Shown: piece after piece, positions 17,554-25,101 of the stretch
Layout: each line of letters starts with the position of its first letter
Numbering within the stretch: the stretch's first letter is position 1
Source: Phycisphaerae bacterium
GTDB taxonomy: Bacteria; Planctomycetota; Phycisphaerae; SM23-33
DNA: 64,000 bases
Assembly (NCBI GenBank): GCA_011050235.1
Contig: DRGC01000017.1
Coordinates: forward strand, 1 to 64,000
Direction: 5' to 3'
The notes under the pieces: generated by a model
Told to the model about the DNA's origin: nothing
The model's input: the letters and a program-made list of their open reading frames with translations, nothing else
Database searches by the model: none
Position numbers and translations under genes: made by a program

Positions 17554-19362
17554 ATGGCAAGAAGCTCGACGACCAGCGGCAGCGGACAAGAATACGTCAT
17601 CCGAGTCAATGTCGGCGGCGAAGAAGTCTCCGACTGGACCGGAAGACTCTGGCACTCGGACCGGGAGTACGTCGCCGGCTCGTGGGGATGCCTGGATTCA
17701 GCGACCACCGACATCCTATCCACGAAAGAGAACGTCGCCTGCATCGAGATGATCGATCTCTTCCAATCGATGCGCCAGGGCGAACGGCTGCGGTATCGGT
17801 TCGACGTGCCCAACGGCAGCTATTACGTACGGCTGCTCTTTGCCGAGATCTACTGGACCTCCAGCGACGCCGAGAAACAGCAGGTCCGCGTCCAGGGCAA
17901 GACGGTCCTGAACCACTTCAACATCTTCGACGACGCCGGCAGGAACATCGAGTACGAGAAAGTCGTCACCGCCAAGGTCACCCGCGGACGGCTGGACGTG
18001 GAGTTCATCGGCCAATCGCTGCCCATGCACTCGGGGGCGCGGGTCTCGGCGATCGAGGTCTCCCGCATCGGCGGCGCGCCGCCCGCGACGAAGGCGGCGC
18101 CAAAAGCCAAGCCCAAACGCGCTGCCGCCAAAGGTCCGTACAACGTCGTGCTGGTCTCGTTGGACACGCAGCGACGCGACTACGTGCACGCATACGGCCA
18201 TCCGAAGAAACTCTCCCCGGTCATGGACGACCTGATCCGAAGCGGCGTGAAGTTCGACAACTGCGTGGTCAACTGCGGCTGGACGCTGCCGCAGCACACC
18301 ACGCTGATCACCGGCGCCTATCCGATCAAACACGGGCAGATATTCCTCTCCCGCATCCGGCGGCTGGATGAGCGTTTCACGACGCTGGCTGAAGTCTTCC
18401 AGAAAGCGGGCTATATGACGTACGGCTTCGGCAACCAGAACGGCTACGGCGGCGGGTGGGAGTACGGCTTTGACCGCGGCATGCGGAGCTACACCACCGC
18501 CTTCCCCTACAACAACATGATGGAGCTGACGCCCGAAGCCATCGGCAGCAGCCTGCGGGCGGCGGCCGGGACGCCGTTTTTCCTGTACCTGCACACCAAC
18601 GACACGCACGAGCCGTTCGCGGCAAGCGAGCCGTTCGGCACGATGTGGGGCGGCTCGTACATCAACAAGTACGAGGGCGAGGTCAGCTACGTCGACCACT
18701 GCCTGGGGAAGATCTTCGAGCAACTCGCCGAGCTGGACGTGCTGGACCGGACGCTGATCGTGGTGACGAGCGACCATGGCAGCGAGTTCGCCGAGCACGG
18801 CTTTTACGAGAAGAAGCTCAACCTCTACGACGAGATCGTCCGCATTCCGCTGATCATGTCGCTGCCCGGTGTGCTGCCCAAGCGGGCGACCGTGCCGGGG
18901 CTGTGTCAGACCAGCGACATCGCGGCGACGATCCTGGATATCTGCTCGCTTCCGATCCCCAAGTCCGCCGACGGGCCGAGCCTCCTGCCCCGCATCCAGG
19001 GCAAGCGCAAGCGCGGCTGGCCGATCGTGTTCGCCCACACGCATCATGAGAAGTGGTACAACTACGAGCATTTCTCAGCCACCACCGAGCGATTCAAATT
19101 CATCCGCTGCGCCCCGTTCAACAAGCGCCCGGAGCGATTGAAAGGCAACGTCGGCGAGCGCTTCGCACGGCTGCTGAAGGTCGCCCAGCTCCGCAACGGC
19201 TACTGTCGCGAACTCTACGACCTCAAAGCCGACCCCGCCGAGCAGAACAATATCGTCGCAACGTCCCCGAAAGTCGCCGCCGACCTGGAACAGCAGCTCA
19301 ACCAGTGGATCAAGAACTGCCGCTACAAGCCGGTCAAATCCGGCATGGCGAAGCGGCCGTAG
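17554..19362 (+). CDS. Malectin-like domain fused to a sulfatase/alkaline-phosphatase-superfamily hydrolase
   Basis: 602 residues starting at ATG 17554 (MARSSTT, GGGAG upstream). Residues about 15-175 resemble a malectin carbohydrate-binding domain (YVIRVNVGGEEVSDWTG at the start, RYRFDVPNGSYYVRLLFAEI in the middle). An Ala/Lys linker follows, then a sulfatase-fold domain from about 205: VVLVSLDTQRRDYV, 'LYLHTNDTHEPF' and 'VVTSDHGSEFAEHGFYEK'. At the position of the formylglycine motif C/S-x-P-x-R the sequence is T-L-P-Q-H (about residue 245), so the usual modifiable Cys and the Arg are both missing. It may be a Thr-nucleophile phospho- or sulfo-hydrolase of the same superfamily rather than a classical sulfatase. 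No signal peptide is seen, so it is predicted to be cytoplasmic. Confidence 0.85.
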   Translation: MARSSTTSGSGQEYVIRVNVGGEEVSDWTGRLWHSDREYVAGSWGCLDSATTDILSTKENVACIEMIDLFQSMRQGERLRYRFDVPNGSYYVRLLFAEIYWTSSDAEKQQVRVQGKTVLNHFNIFDDAGRNIEYEKVVTAKVTRGRLDVEFIGQSLPMHSGARVSAIEVSRIGGAPPATKAAPKAKPKRAAAKGPYNVVLVSLDTQRRDYVHAYGHPKKLSPVMDDLIRSGVKFDNCVVNCGWTLPQHTTLITGAYPIKHGQIFLSRIRRLDERFTTLAEVFQKAGYMTYGFGNQNGYGGGWEYGFDRGMRSYTTAFPYNNMMELTPEAIGSSLRAAAGTPFFLYLHTNDTHEPFAASEPFGTMWGGSYINKYEGEVSYVDHCLGKIFEQLAELDVLDRTLIVVTSDHGSEFAEHGFYEKKLNLYDEIVRIPLIMSLPGVLPKRATVPGLCQTSDIAATILDICSLPIPKSADGPSLLPRIQGKRKRGWPIVFAHTHHEKWYNYEHFSATTERFKFIRCAPFNKRPERLKGNVGERFARLLKVAQLRNGYCRELYDLKADPAEQNNIVATSPKVAADLEQQLNQWIKNCRYKPVKSGMAKRP

Positions 19363-19370
19363 AAGCAAAT

Positions 19371-19396
19371 CGCGGCGGGTCAGGAGACCCGCCGCG
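19371..19396. terminator. Bidirectional hairpin between convergent genes
   Basis: A perfect 11-bp stem (CGCGGCGGGTC, loop AGGA, GACCCGCCGCG) lies in the 66-bp gap between the convergent sulfatase (ends 19362) and oxidoreductase (ends 19429). There is no strong T-tract. The position favours a shared terminator. Confidence 0.6.
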
Positions 19397-19428
19397 CTTA
19401 CGTTGATCGGGACGCACCCTACCAATTG

Positions 19429-20529
19429 TCAGATCTTCACCGCTGTGGATTTCGATTCGGCCAGGACTTCGTCGGCGGTGACTTCTCGGCCTAGGCGGTC
19501 GGAGAGGTAGATGCCTTCGCTGATGAGCATGGTGGCCAGGGCAGTCTCGGCGGTCGGGAGCAGATCGACGTCGCCGCGGAGGGCGGCAATCCAGTGAGAC
19601 TGCGGGGAATCGTAGGCCGTCTGCATCTCGTCGAGCTGGCGCCACCGCCAGTCCGTGCCCTTGAGATCGAATCCGGCATCCATTTCCACGTCGTCAAGGG
19701 TGGTGTGAAAACTGAACGGACTCAGTCGAATGCCGCCTTGCGAGCCGACGATCGAACTTCCCTCGAAGCCGTCCAGATGAATGGCCCACGCTTCGATGAT
19801 ATCGAGCGTGATCCCATCGGAGAACTTGACGAACCCGAGGCCGAGCTCTTCGACGTCGTAGCCGCTGGATTCGCGGCGGGCGGTGTCCATGTCGGTTTCC
19901 TGGTACACCTTGCCGCTGATCCGCTGGACGGCCGGCAGGCCCAGCAGATGCAGCATGCGGGCGATGTGGTAGACGCCCATGTCATACAGCGCCCCGCCGG
20001 CGGCGACCTTCTTCTGCACGAACTGTTCCGTGCCGTAACCATCCACGAACGGACGGCCGCGGCGGCGGAAGCCCGTCGACCGAGCATGGAAGACCTTGCC
20101 GAGGCGGCCGGCGTCGATCAGGCGCCGGGCGACCTTGGTTTCCTTATCGAATAGCGTGCCGAGCTGAATGCTGAGCTTGCGGCCGCACGCTTTGGCGGTT
20201 TTGAGCATCTTGACCGCATCGACATAGGCCCCGGCCATAGGCTTTTCGCAGTAGACGTCCTTGCCGGCCTCGAGGGCGGCGACGGTAAAGGGCATGTGCA
20301 AATTGTTGTGCAGGCAGACGTCGACGGCGTCGATATCGTCGGCGGCGAGCAGCTCGCGGAAGTCCGTGGTGGTCCGCTCGATGCCAAAATTCTCGCTTGC
20401 TTCGGTCAGGGCGGCCTCGTCGAGGTCCGCAGCAGCCACGAACTTGACGCCCGGGATGTCCTTGTACTCGTTCAGGTGGATCTTGCCGATCTGCCCCACT
20501 CCAATGATGCCAAGACGAATTTCCTTCAT
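19429..20529 (-). CDS. Gfo/Idh/MocA family oxidoreductase (1)
   Basis: 366 residues. The N-terminal Rossmann domain starts [14 protein letters not shown] (GxGxxG). [16 protein letters not shown] contains the conserved EKP of the family, and the C-terminal alpha/beta sheet domain includes '[21 protein letters not shown]'. Members oxidise sugars, inositols or sugar acids with NAD(P). This is the last of three consecutive paralogues on the minus strand. It is separated from the middle one by 102 bp that hold a perfect 9-bp hairpin, so its expression may be partly uncoupled. The substrate cannot be read from sequence; the neighbouring TIM-barrel isomerase suggests a keto-sugar or inositol route. 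Confidence 0.88.
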   Translation of the reverse strand: MKEIRLGIIGVGQIGKIHLNEYKDIPGVKFVAAADLDEAALTEASENFGIERTTTDFRELLAADDIDAVDVCLHNNLHMPFTVAALEAGKDVYCEKPMAGAYVDAVKMLKTAKACGRKLSIQLGTLFDKETKVARRLIDAGRLGKVFHARSTGFRRRGRPFVDGYGTEQFVQKKVAAGGALYDMGVYHIARMLHLLGLPAVQRISGKVYQETDMDTARRESSGYDVEELGLGFVKFSDGITLDIIEAWAIHLDGFEGSSIVGSQGGIRLSPFSFHTTLDDVEMDAGFDLKGTDWRWRQLDEMQTAYDSPQSHWIAALRGDVDLLPTAETALATMLISEGIYLSDRLGREVTADEVLAESKSTAVKI

Positions 20530-20610
20530 GGTCGTTGTTCCTCATTCATTTCCGTAGGGCGGGTCCGCCACGGCGGATTGCCCGCGGGATCTTGATCCAC
20601 GTTCTAACGC

Positions 20611-20630
20611 GTGGGCAACAAGTTGCCCAC
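20611..20630. terminator. Short perfect hairpin downstream of oxidoreductase (2)
   Basis: GTGGGCAAC at 20611-20619 and GTTGCCCAC at 20622-20630 form a 9-bp stem with a 2-nt spacing, ending 1 nt from the stop codon of the gene at 20632. In the transcribed (minus) direction it would fold directly after the stop. A related GTAGGGTGGGCAAC string occurs at 30988. It could be an attenuator or part of a small repeat family. Confidence 0.45.
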
Positions 20631-20631
20631 C

Positions 20632-21690
20632 CTACAGCGGCAGTGTGACGGTCTTTCCGGTCTTGGCCGATTCGTATGATGCCAGGACCACTTCCAACAC
20701 GTCCCGCGCCCACTGGCCGGTGACGCGCGGGGTGCCCTCTTCGTTTTCGATCAGGTCGACGATGACTTCGACGGACGGCTTGCCTTCGGAAAGGTCCGGC
20801 TTGTGCCACGGATCGTCGCCCTCGCCCGGCAGCTTCGGGCTGTTGACCAGCAGCGGCCCGGCCGGGTCATCGAGGATAATCGTGCCCTCGGTGCCGTAGA
20901 TCGCGCTGTTGCTGCGGTCGGCCATGCGGGTGAAGCTCACGTCGGTGACGACCATCATGCCGCTTTCGAACTTGATCGTGGTCACCGAGTTGTCCTCGAC
21001 CTGGATGTCTTTGACCGGGAAATCGCCCAGTACCCGTTCTTTGAAGGCGATGCTCGTCATGCCGGATACTTCCTTCGCCGGCCCGAACAGAAACAGCGAG
21101 TCATAGATCGGGTGGACGCCCAGGTCCATCAGGGCCCCGCCGCCGGCCTTGGCCGGGTCGTAGAACCATGCCTCGAACGGGCTGTAGATCAGCCCTTCGT
21201 GGCCGGTATGGAAATGCGCCAACGTCGGCTTGCCGATGGCGCCGGAATCGATGATCTCCTTGACCTTGACTATCTCGGGCTTGGAGTCGTGGACGAACGG
21301 CGGGCAGATCAGTTTGACGCCCGCTTTGGCGGCTGCGGCGATCACCTTGTCCGCATCGGCCAGCGTCAGCGCGATGACCTTTTCCATGCAGATGTGCTTG
21401 CCCGCTTTGGCCGAGGCGGTTGCGAACTCGACATGCTGGCCGGTCTCCGACGAGATGCAGACCACGTCGATATCGTCGCGGGCGAGCATCTCGGCGGGGT
21501 CGGTGTAGAAGTCGGCAATGTGCTCCGCCTCGGGGCCGAGCATCCCCTTGGCGCGATCCATGTCGGGATCGGCGACGGCCTTCACGTCCGCCCAGGTCGA
21601 CTCCCGCAGTTCGTTGGCGTACCAGCCGGTGTGCACGTGGGCGCCGCCGAGGATGCCCACGCCGTATGTCTTGTCTCGTTTCGCGCTCAT
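20632..21690 (-). CDS. Gfo/Idh/MocA family oxidoreductase (2), divergent motifs
   Basis: 352 residues with the two-domain Gfo/Idh/MocA layout: Rossmann part 'YGVGILGGAHVHTGWYANEL', middle 'HICMEKVIALTLADADKV', and C-terminal 'GGGALMDLGVHPIYDSLFLF'. Two family signatures deviate. The GxGxxG loop reads GILGGAHVHTG, and the conserved EKP is EKV, so cofactor binding or catalysis may differ from its neighbours. It starts 14 nt after the stop of oxidoreductase (3), which means an operon. Substrate unknown. Confidence 0.85.
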   Translation of the reverse strand: MSAKRDKTYGVGILGGAHVHTGWYANELRESTWADVKAVADPDMDRAKGMLGPEAEHIADFYTDPAEMLARDDIDVVCISSETGQHVEFATASAKAGKHICMEKVIALTLADADKVIAAAAKAGVKLICPPFVHDSKPEIVKVKEIIDSGAIGKPTLAHFHTGHEGLIYSPFEAWFYDPAKAGGGALMDLGVHPIYDSLFLFGPAKEVSGMTSIAFKERVLGDFPVKDIQVEDNSVTTIKFESGMMVVTDVSFTRMADRSNSAIYGTEGTIILDDPAGPLLVNSPKLPGEGDDPWHKPDLSEGKPSVEVIVDLIENEEGTPRVTGQWARDVLEVVLASYESAKTGKTVTLPL

Positions 21691-21704
21691 GGTTCGTCTT
21701 TCCC

Positions 21705-22772
21705 TTATGAAAGCGGCAGTTCGATGGGCTTGCCTTCGGCGGCGGACCGATAGGCCGCTTCGATCAGTTGCACGGCGTCGCGGCCATCCTGGCCGGGCGT
21801 GATCGGCTGCGTGCCGTTTTGGATGCAGTCGACAAAATGCGCGATGCGGTCGAGGTAGATGTTGCTGCCCTCGTCAGCCGTGATCGGGTTCCAGCCCTTC
21901 TTGAAGTCGCCCTTGTCGGCCTTGAGGAAGATTCGCGGGCCGTCCGGGCCGCTCAGTTCGATCAGCCCGTCCGAGCCGAGGATCTCCTGCCGGTCGTGCC
22001 CGGTGGGCGAGACCCACGAGCAGTAGAGCACGCCGACGGCGCCGCTGTCGAAGCGGAGCATCATCGCGAGCGAGTCTTCCACGGTGGTCTCGGGCGCAGA
22101 GGTGATATTGACGTCCCATTCACCGTCGCCCCACCACTCGAAGACGGGGTGGTTCTTTTCGAACGTGTCGGTCAGGGCGTAGACGCTCTTGACCGGCCCC
22201 AGCCAGTACTGCCACATGTAGGCCGTGTAGATCACGATGTCCATGCCCGCCCCGCCGCCGGCGATGTCCTTGTCGTAGAACCACTCGGCGCCGACCATGT
22301 GATACATGCCGCCGACGTTGGCGATCTCGTAGGGCCGGCCGATCAGCCCGTCGTCGATGAGCTGTTTGATCTTGTTGTTCATCGGGCTGAAGCGATCGTG
22401 GTGGGTGACCATCAGGACCACGCCGGACTTCTTGGCCGCTGCGATCATGGCGTCGCATTCGGCCACGGTGCGGGCCATCGGCTTTTCGACCAGCACGTGC
22501 TTGCCGGCCTCTGCGGCGGCGATGGCGGCCGGGGCGTGCCATTTCGGCGGCGTGGTCACGTCGACCGCGTCGATATCGTCGCGGGCGATCAATTCGTTGA
22601 AGTCGGTGTACCAGGCCTCGGCCCCGTACTGCTCAGCCGTCTTGCGTGCCGATTCTTCGACAACGTCGGCCACCGCGACGATCTTCGCGCCTTCAAGACC
22701 GTCCCAATGCGGCAAATGCGCCGCCTGAGCAATCCCACCGCATCCGATAATGCCAACTCGTAGTTCTTTCAT
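21705..22772 (-). CDS. Gfo/Idh/MocA family oxidoreductase (3)
   Basis: 355 residues with canonical motifs: VGIIGCGGIAQAAHLPHW for the dinucleotide fold, VLVEKPMARTVAECD, and 'GGGAGMDIVIYTAYMWQYWL' in the C-terminal domain. It is the first of three tandem paralogues read on the minus strand. The upstream isomerase gene ends 211 bp away, across the heptamer-repeat element H2. I infer a sugar or polyol dehydrogenase; the three paralogues may act on successive intermediates or on different stereoisomers. Confidence 0.88.
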   Translation of the reverse strand: MKELRVGIIGCGGIAQAAHLPHWDGLEGAKIVAVADVVEESARKTAEQYGAEAWYTDFNELIARDDIDAVDVTTPPKWHAPAAIAAAEAGKHVLVEKPMARTVAECDAMIAAAKKSGVVLMVTHHDRFSPMNNKIKQLIDDGLIGRPYEIANVGGMYHMVGAEWFYDKDIAGGGAGMDIVIYTAYMWQYWLGPVKSVYALTDTFEKNHPVFEWWGDGEWDVNITSAPETTVEDSLAMMLRFDSGAVGVLYCSWVSPTGHDRQEILGSDGLIELSGPDGPRIFLKADKGDFKKGWNPITADEGSNIYLDRIAHFVDCIQNGTQPITPGQDGRDAVQLIEAAYRSAAEGKPIELPLS

Positions 22773-22812
22773 GGGTACCTCATTGTGTTTCGTTGCAGGG
22801 CAGTGGGCTAAA

Positions 22813-22941
22813 TTCGAAATCCGAAATACGAAATACGAAATACGAAACGTCTCATCCTGACACCGCGTGTAATCGAAGCTGTTTGGGATTTCGTGCTTCG
22901 AATTTGTTTCGAGCTTCGGGTTTCGGATTTCGAGTTTTCAA
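22813..22941. repeat. Heptamer-repeat inverted element H2
   Basis: The left arm 22813-22847 is five 7-bp units (TTCGAAA, TCCGAAA, then TACGAAA three times). The right arm 22889-22941 is a run of complementary units (TTTCGTG, CTTCGAA, a 4-nt break, TTTCGAG, CTTCGGG, TTTCGGA, TTTCGAG). The spacer is 41 nt. It has the same architecture as the element at 10601 but a different unit sequence. It lies in the 211-bp gap between two co-directional genes. Confidence 0.85.
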
Positions 22942-22983
22942 ATGCATCCGACGTCTTCTGCCGCCTGTGATCCTCGAACATGT

Positions 22984-23817
22984 CTATATATGGTCCGGCA
23001 TGCCGCCCGGTTCGCGGAGCTTCGGCTCGCGTAGCGGCTCGTCACAGGCTATGTCCGCCAGGGCGCGCTGAACGGCTGCGACCTGATAGGCCACCTCCGC
23101 ATATTCGTTGCGCCCCGTGTGATGTTCGACGCCCCAGTAGCCGTCGTAGCCCGCCTTTTGCAAGATGGCAATCGCATCGGCCAGGCGCGTTTCAGTCGTC
23201 TGGGCGTCCACGTGGGTGTGCATGCACCATGGCGCCAGCCGCCGGTCGCCCTCATCGCTGGAGACACCCTCCCAATGTCCCAGGTGGATCAGGATCCCGA
23301 AACCGGGATGGTCCACAGCCTTGGCCAGCCGCTCCATGTTGTCGGGGACGAGCTCCGGCCCCCAGTGGCTCTCGGGGCCGGCCTTGATGCCGTTGTCATG
23401 GGCGAACTGGGCGAACTCGCGCATGGTCGCTGCGATCGTGTCGAACTGCTCGTCGCTCCACTGGGTCCCCTTGCCGCCGGCGTCGATACGGACGGTCCTG
23501 GCCCCCATAGCGACGCCCGCTTGCAGTTGCCGCATCGCCACCTTGCGGGCATGCGCCCGCTCGTCGGCCGCGGGCCACCAGACATGACATCCGTCCACAC
23601 AATAGTTGGCGTGGACGAGTTCCCGCTCGTCCAGGCTGCGTCGGACGTTCGCCTGAAACGCCGGGTCGAATGCCTGCTCGTCCGGAGTGAACCCGTTCCA
23701 GATATCGACCGCGCGGAGGTCGTGGCGGAACCGCACGCTCTCCAGGCATCCGAAGATGTCCATCAACCCCTGTTCCAGCAACCCGTGATACGCATAGGTC
23801 GCAATCGAAACCTTCAT
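22984..23817 (-). CDS. Sugar phosphate isomerase/epimerase (AP-endonuclease-2-like TIM barrel)
   Basis: 277 residues starting at ATG 23817 (MKVSIATYAYHG), with GAGGAG 8 nt upstream. It belongs to the xylose-isomerase-like TIM-barrel superfamily. Metal-ligand candidates are on successive strands: 'GIKAGPESHWG', 'FGILIHLGHWEG', 'WCMHTHVDAQT' and 'GYWGVEHHTG'. Members isomerise or epimerise sugars or keto-inositols. It heads a minus-strand series with three Gfo/Idh/MocA dehydrogenases, a pairing typical of inositol or keto-glycoside catabolism. It is divergent from the his operon. Confidence 0.85.
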   Translation of the reverse strand: MKVSIATYAYHGLLEQGLMDIFGCLESVRFRHDLRAVDIWNGFTPDEQAFDPAFQANVRRSLDERELVHANYCVDGCHVWWPAADERAHARKVAMRQLQAGVAMGARTVRIDAGGKGTQWSDEQFDTIAATMREFAQFAHDNGIKAGPESHWGPELVPDNMERLAKAVDHPGFGILIHLGHWEGVSSDEGDRRLAPWCMHTHVDAQTTETRLADAIAILQKAGYDGYWGVEHHTGRNEYAEVAYQVAAVQRALADIACDEPLREPKLREPGGMPDHI

Positions 23818-23979
23818 ACGCACACTCCTCACACTGCCCAGCCGCCCACCGGCACACGGCCGCGCGGCATCGGGGGCCACCTTCATACCATATCCCCCCA
23901 CCGACTTGCACACCCCAAAATCCCCGCTTCGAAGCGATGGGGGTCCGGGGGAGCTTTGGAGACATACGAAAGCTCGCCG

Positions 23980-24008
23980 TTGACAGCTAACACCGCGCGC
24001 CCTATACT
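23980..24008 (+). promoter_or_regulatory. Near-consensus sigma-70 promoter of the his operon
   Basis: TTGACA (23980-23985), exactly 17 bp, then TATACT (24003-24008). The -35 is perfect and the -10 matches TATAAT at five of six positions. Predicted transcription starts near 24015, about 40 nt before the leader-peptide ATG. Confidence 0.85.
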
Positions 24009-24055
24009 TGTGTTGTCGATGCGGGCCATCGACAGATTGTGAGATTTCAGGACGA

Positions 24056-24124
24056 ATGAACGCGCGAACGTTTAACATGCACCATCATGCTCATTTGACC
24101 CGAAAGGGCCGGACGATGGTGTAG
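24056..24124 (+). CDS. hisL: Histidine operon leader peptide (HisL-like)
   Basis: A 22-codon frame starting at ATG 24056, with AGGA 4-5 nt upstream, and ending at TAG 24122-24124. Its core reads NMHHHAH, so four of five consecutive codons (24080-24094) are His. It sits between a strong promoter and an intrinsic terminator, upstream of hisG. By analogy with enterobacterial HisL, ribosome stalling at the His codons when charged tRNA-His is scarce would switch the RNA fold and allow readthrough. An in-frame start at 24077 is also possible. The sequence is unlike enterobacterial HisL apart from the His run. Confidence 0.85.
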   Translation: MNARTFNMHHHAHLTRKGRTMV

Positions 24125-24179
24125 TCTGCCGTTTGTGACACGACACCAACAACGCCGGCCTCCCGCCGGCGTTTTTTTT
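24080..24179 (+). promoter_or_regulatory. Transcription attenuator of the his operon
   Basis: Three alternative pairings are visible. (1) The His-codon region CACCATC (24080-24086) pairs with GATGGTG (24115-24121), enclosing an inner CCC-GAAA-GGG hairpin (24099-24108). (2) GGCCGG (24107-24112) can instead pair with CCGGCC (24155-24160), which overlaps the terminator's left arm, so this is the antiterminator. (3) The terminator stem ACGCCGGC/GCCGGCGT (24152-24159 with 24165-24172) is followed by eight T. This is the textbook arrangement for ribosome-mediated attenuation. Confidence 0.82.
24152..24179 (+). terminator. Intrinsic terminator within the his attenuator
   Basis: An 8-bp G+C-rich stem (9 with the flanking A-T pair), 5-nt loop CTCCC, then a run of eight T at 24172-24179. 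It lies about 39 nt before hisG, so it must be controlled rather than constitutive. Confidence 0.9.
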
Positions 24180-24217
24180 CGTTCATCGCCAGCTGTGGGG
24201 TCGCCGATTGGAGAAAC

Positions 24218-25090
24218 ATGATGAACGATGACACAACAGAGATCAGACTGGCCCTGCCCAAGGGTCGCATGCAGGCGGGGATTCTGGACTTGCTGGCGGG
24301 GGCCGGCATCCACATCACCGTCAGCGCCCGCGGGTATCGGCCTTCGCTGTCGTTGCCGGGCTTCGAGGCCAAGCTGCTCAAGCCGCAGAACGTCGTGGAA
24401 ATGCTGGCAGCCGGATCGCGCGACCTTGGCTTCGCCGGGGCGGACTGGGTGACCGAACTCGACGCCGATCTGGTCGAGCTGCTGGACACCGGCTTGGACT
24501 CGGTGGGGATCGTCGCAGCCGCTCCGGTCGATCTGGTCCAGGACGGCCAACTGCCCAAGCGGCATCTGGTCGTCGCCTCCGAACTCGAGCGGATCACCAC
24601 CGACTGGATTCGCTCGAAAGGTCTGGACGCCACGTTCGTGCGGACCTACGGCGCGACGGAAGTCTTCCCGCCCGAAGATGCCGATGTCATCGTCGACGTC
24701 ACGGCCACCGGCGAGACGCTCGAGGCCAACAAGCTGGTAATCGTTGAGGAACTGTTCCGCTCATCGACACGTCTGTTCGCCAGCCCGGGAGCGTTGGCCA
24801 ACCCCGCCAAGAAGGCGCGAATCGACGAGTTGCTGCTGCTGCTCACATCGGTGCTCGAAGCGCGGCGGCGGATGATGGTCGAGGTCAATGTGCCCGCGGA
24901 TATCCTGGAAGACGTCATCGCCATCCTGCCGGGCATGGGCGAACCGACGATGGCGCCGCTGCACGGCGGGACAGGTTATGCCGTCAAGGCGGCTGTGCTC
25001 AAGAAAGACCTGACCCGGATCATTCCGGAGATCAAACGCCGCGGCGGCACGGACATCGTCGTCACGGAACTCTCGCAGATCGTTCCATAG
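24218..25090 (+). CDS. hisG: ATP phosphoribosyltransferase HisG (long form)
   Basis: 290 residues. It catalyses the committed step of histidine synthesis (ATP + PRPP). Family segments include IRLALPKGRMQ at the N-terminus, 'DLGFAGADWV', and the PRPP loop DADVIVDVTATGETLEANKL. Beyond about residue 210 the sequence continues into a C-terminal regulatory domain (EVNVPADILEDVIAILPGM), so this is the long, self-sufficient HisG_L form with histidine feedback. No hisZ would be needed. The start is ATG 24218 or the adjacent ATG 24221, with GGAG upstream. It is the first structural gene after the attenuator. Confidence 0.96.
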   Translation: MMNDDTTEIRLALPKGRMQAGILDLLAGAGIHITVSARGYRPSLSLPGFEAKLLKPQNVVEMLAAGSRDLGFAGADWVTELDADLVELLDTGLDSVGIVAAAPVDLVQDGQLPKRHLVVASELERITTDWIRSKGLDATFVRTYGATEVFPPEDADVIVDVTATGETLEANKLVIVEELFRSSTRLFASPGALANPAKKARIDELLLLLTSVLEARRRMMVEVNVPADILEDVIAILPGMGEPTMAPLHGGTGYAVKAAVLKKDLTRIIPEIKRRGGTDIVVTELSQIVP

Positions 25091-25101
25091 GAACCCCACC
25101 C

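Noticed and set aside
20545-20632. Possible small ncRNA in the gap between two oxidoreductases because of several G+C-rich inverted stretches
   Set aside because: Only one short perfect hairpin is convincing and no promoter or terminator pair is seen, so I list just the hairpin.
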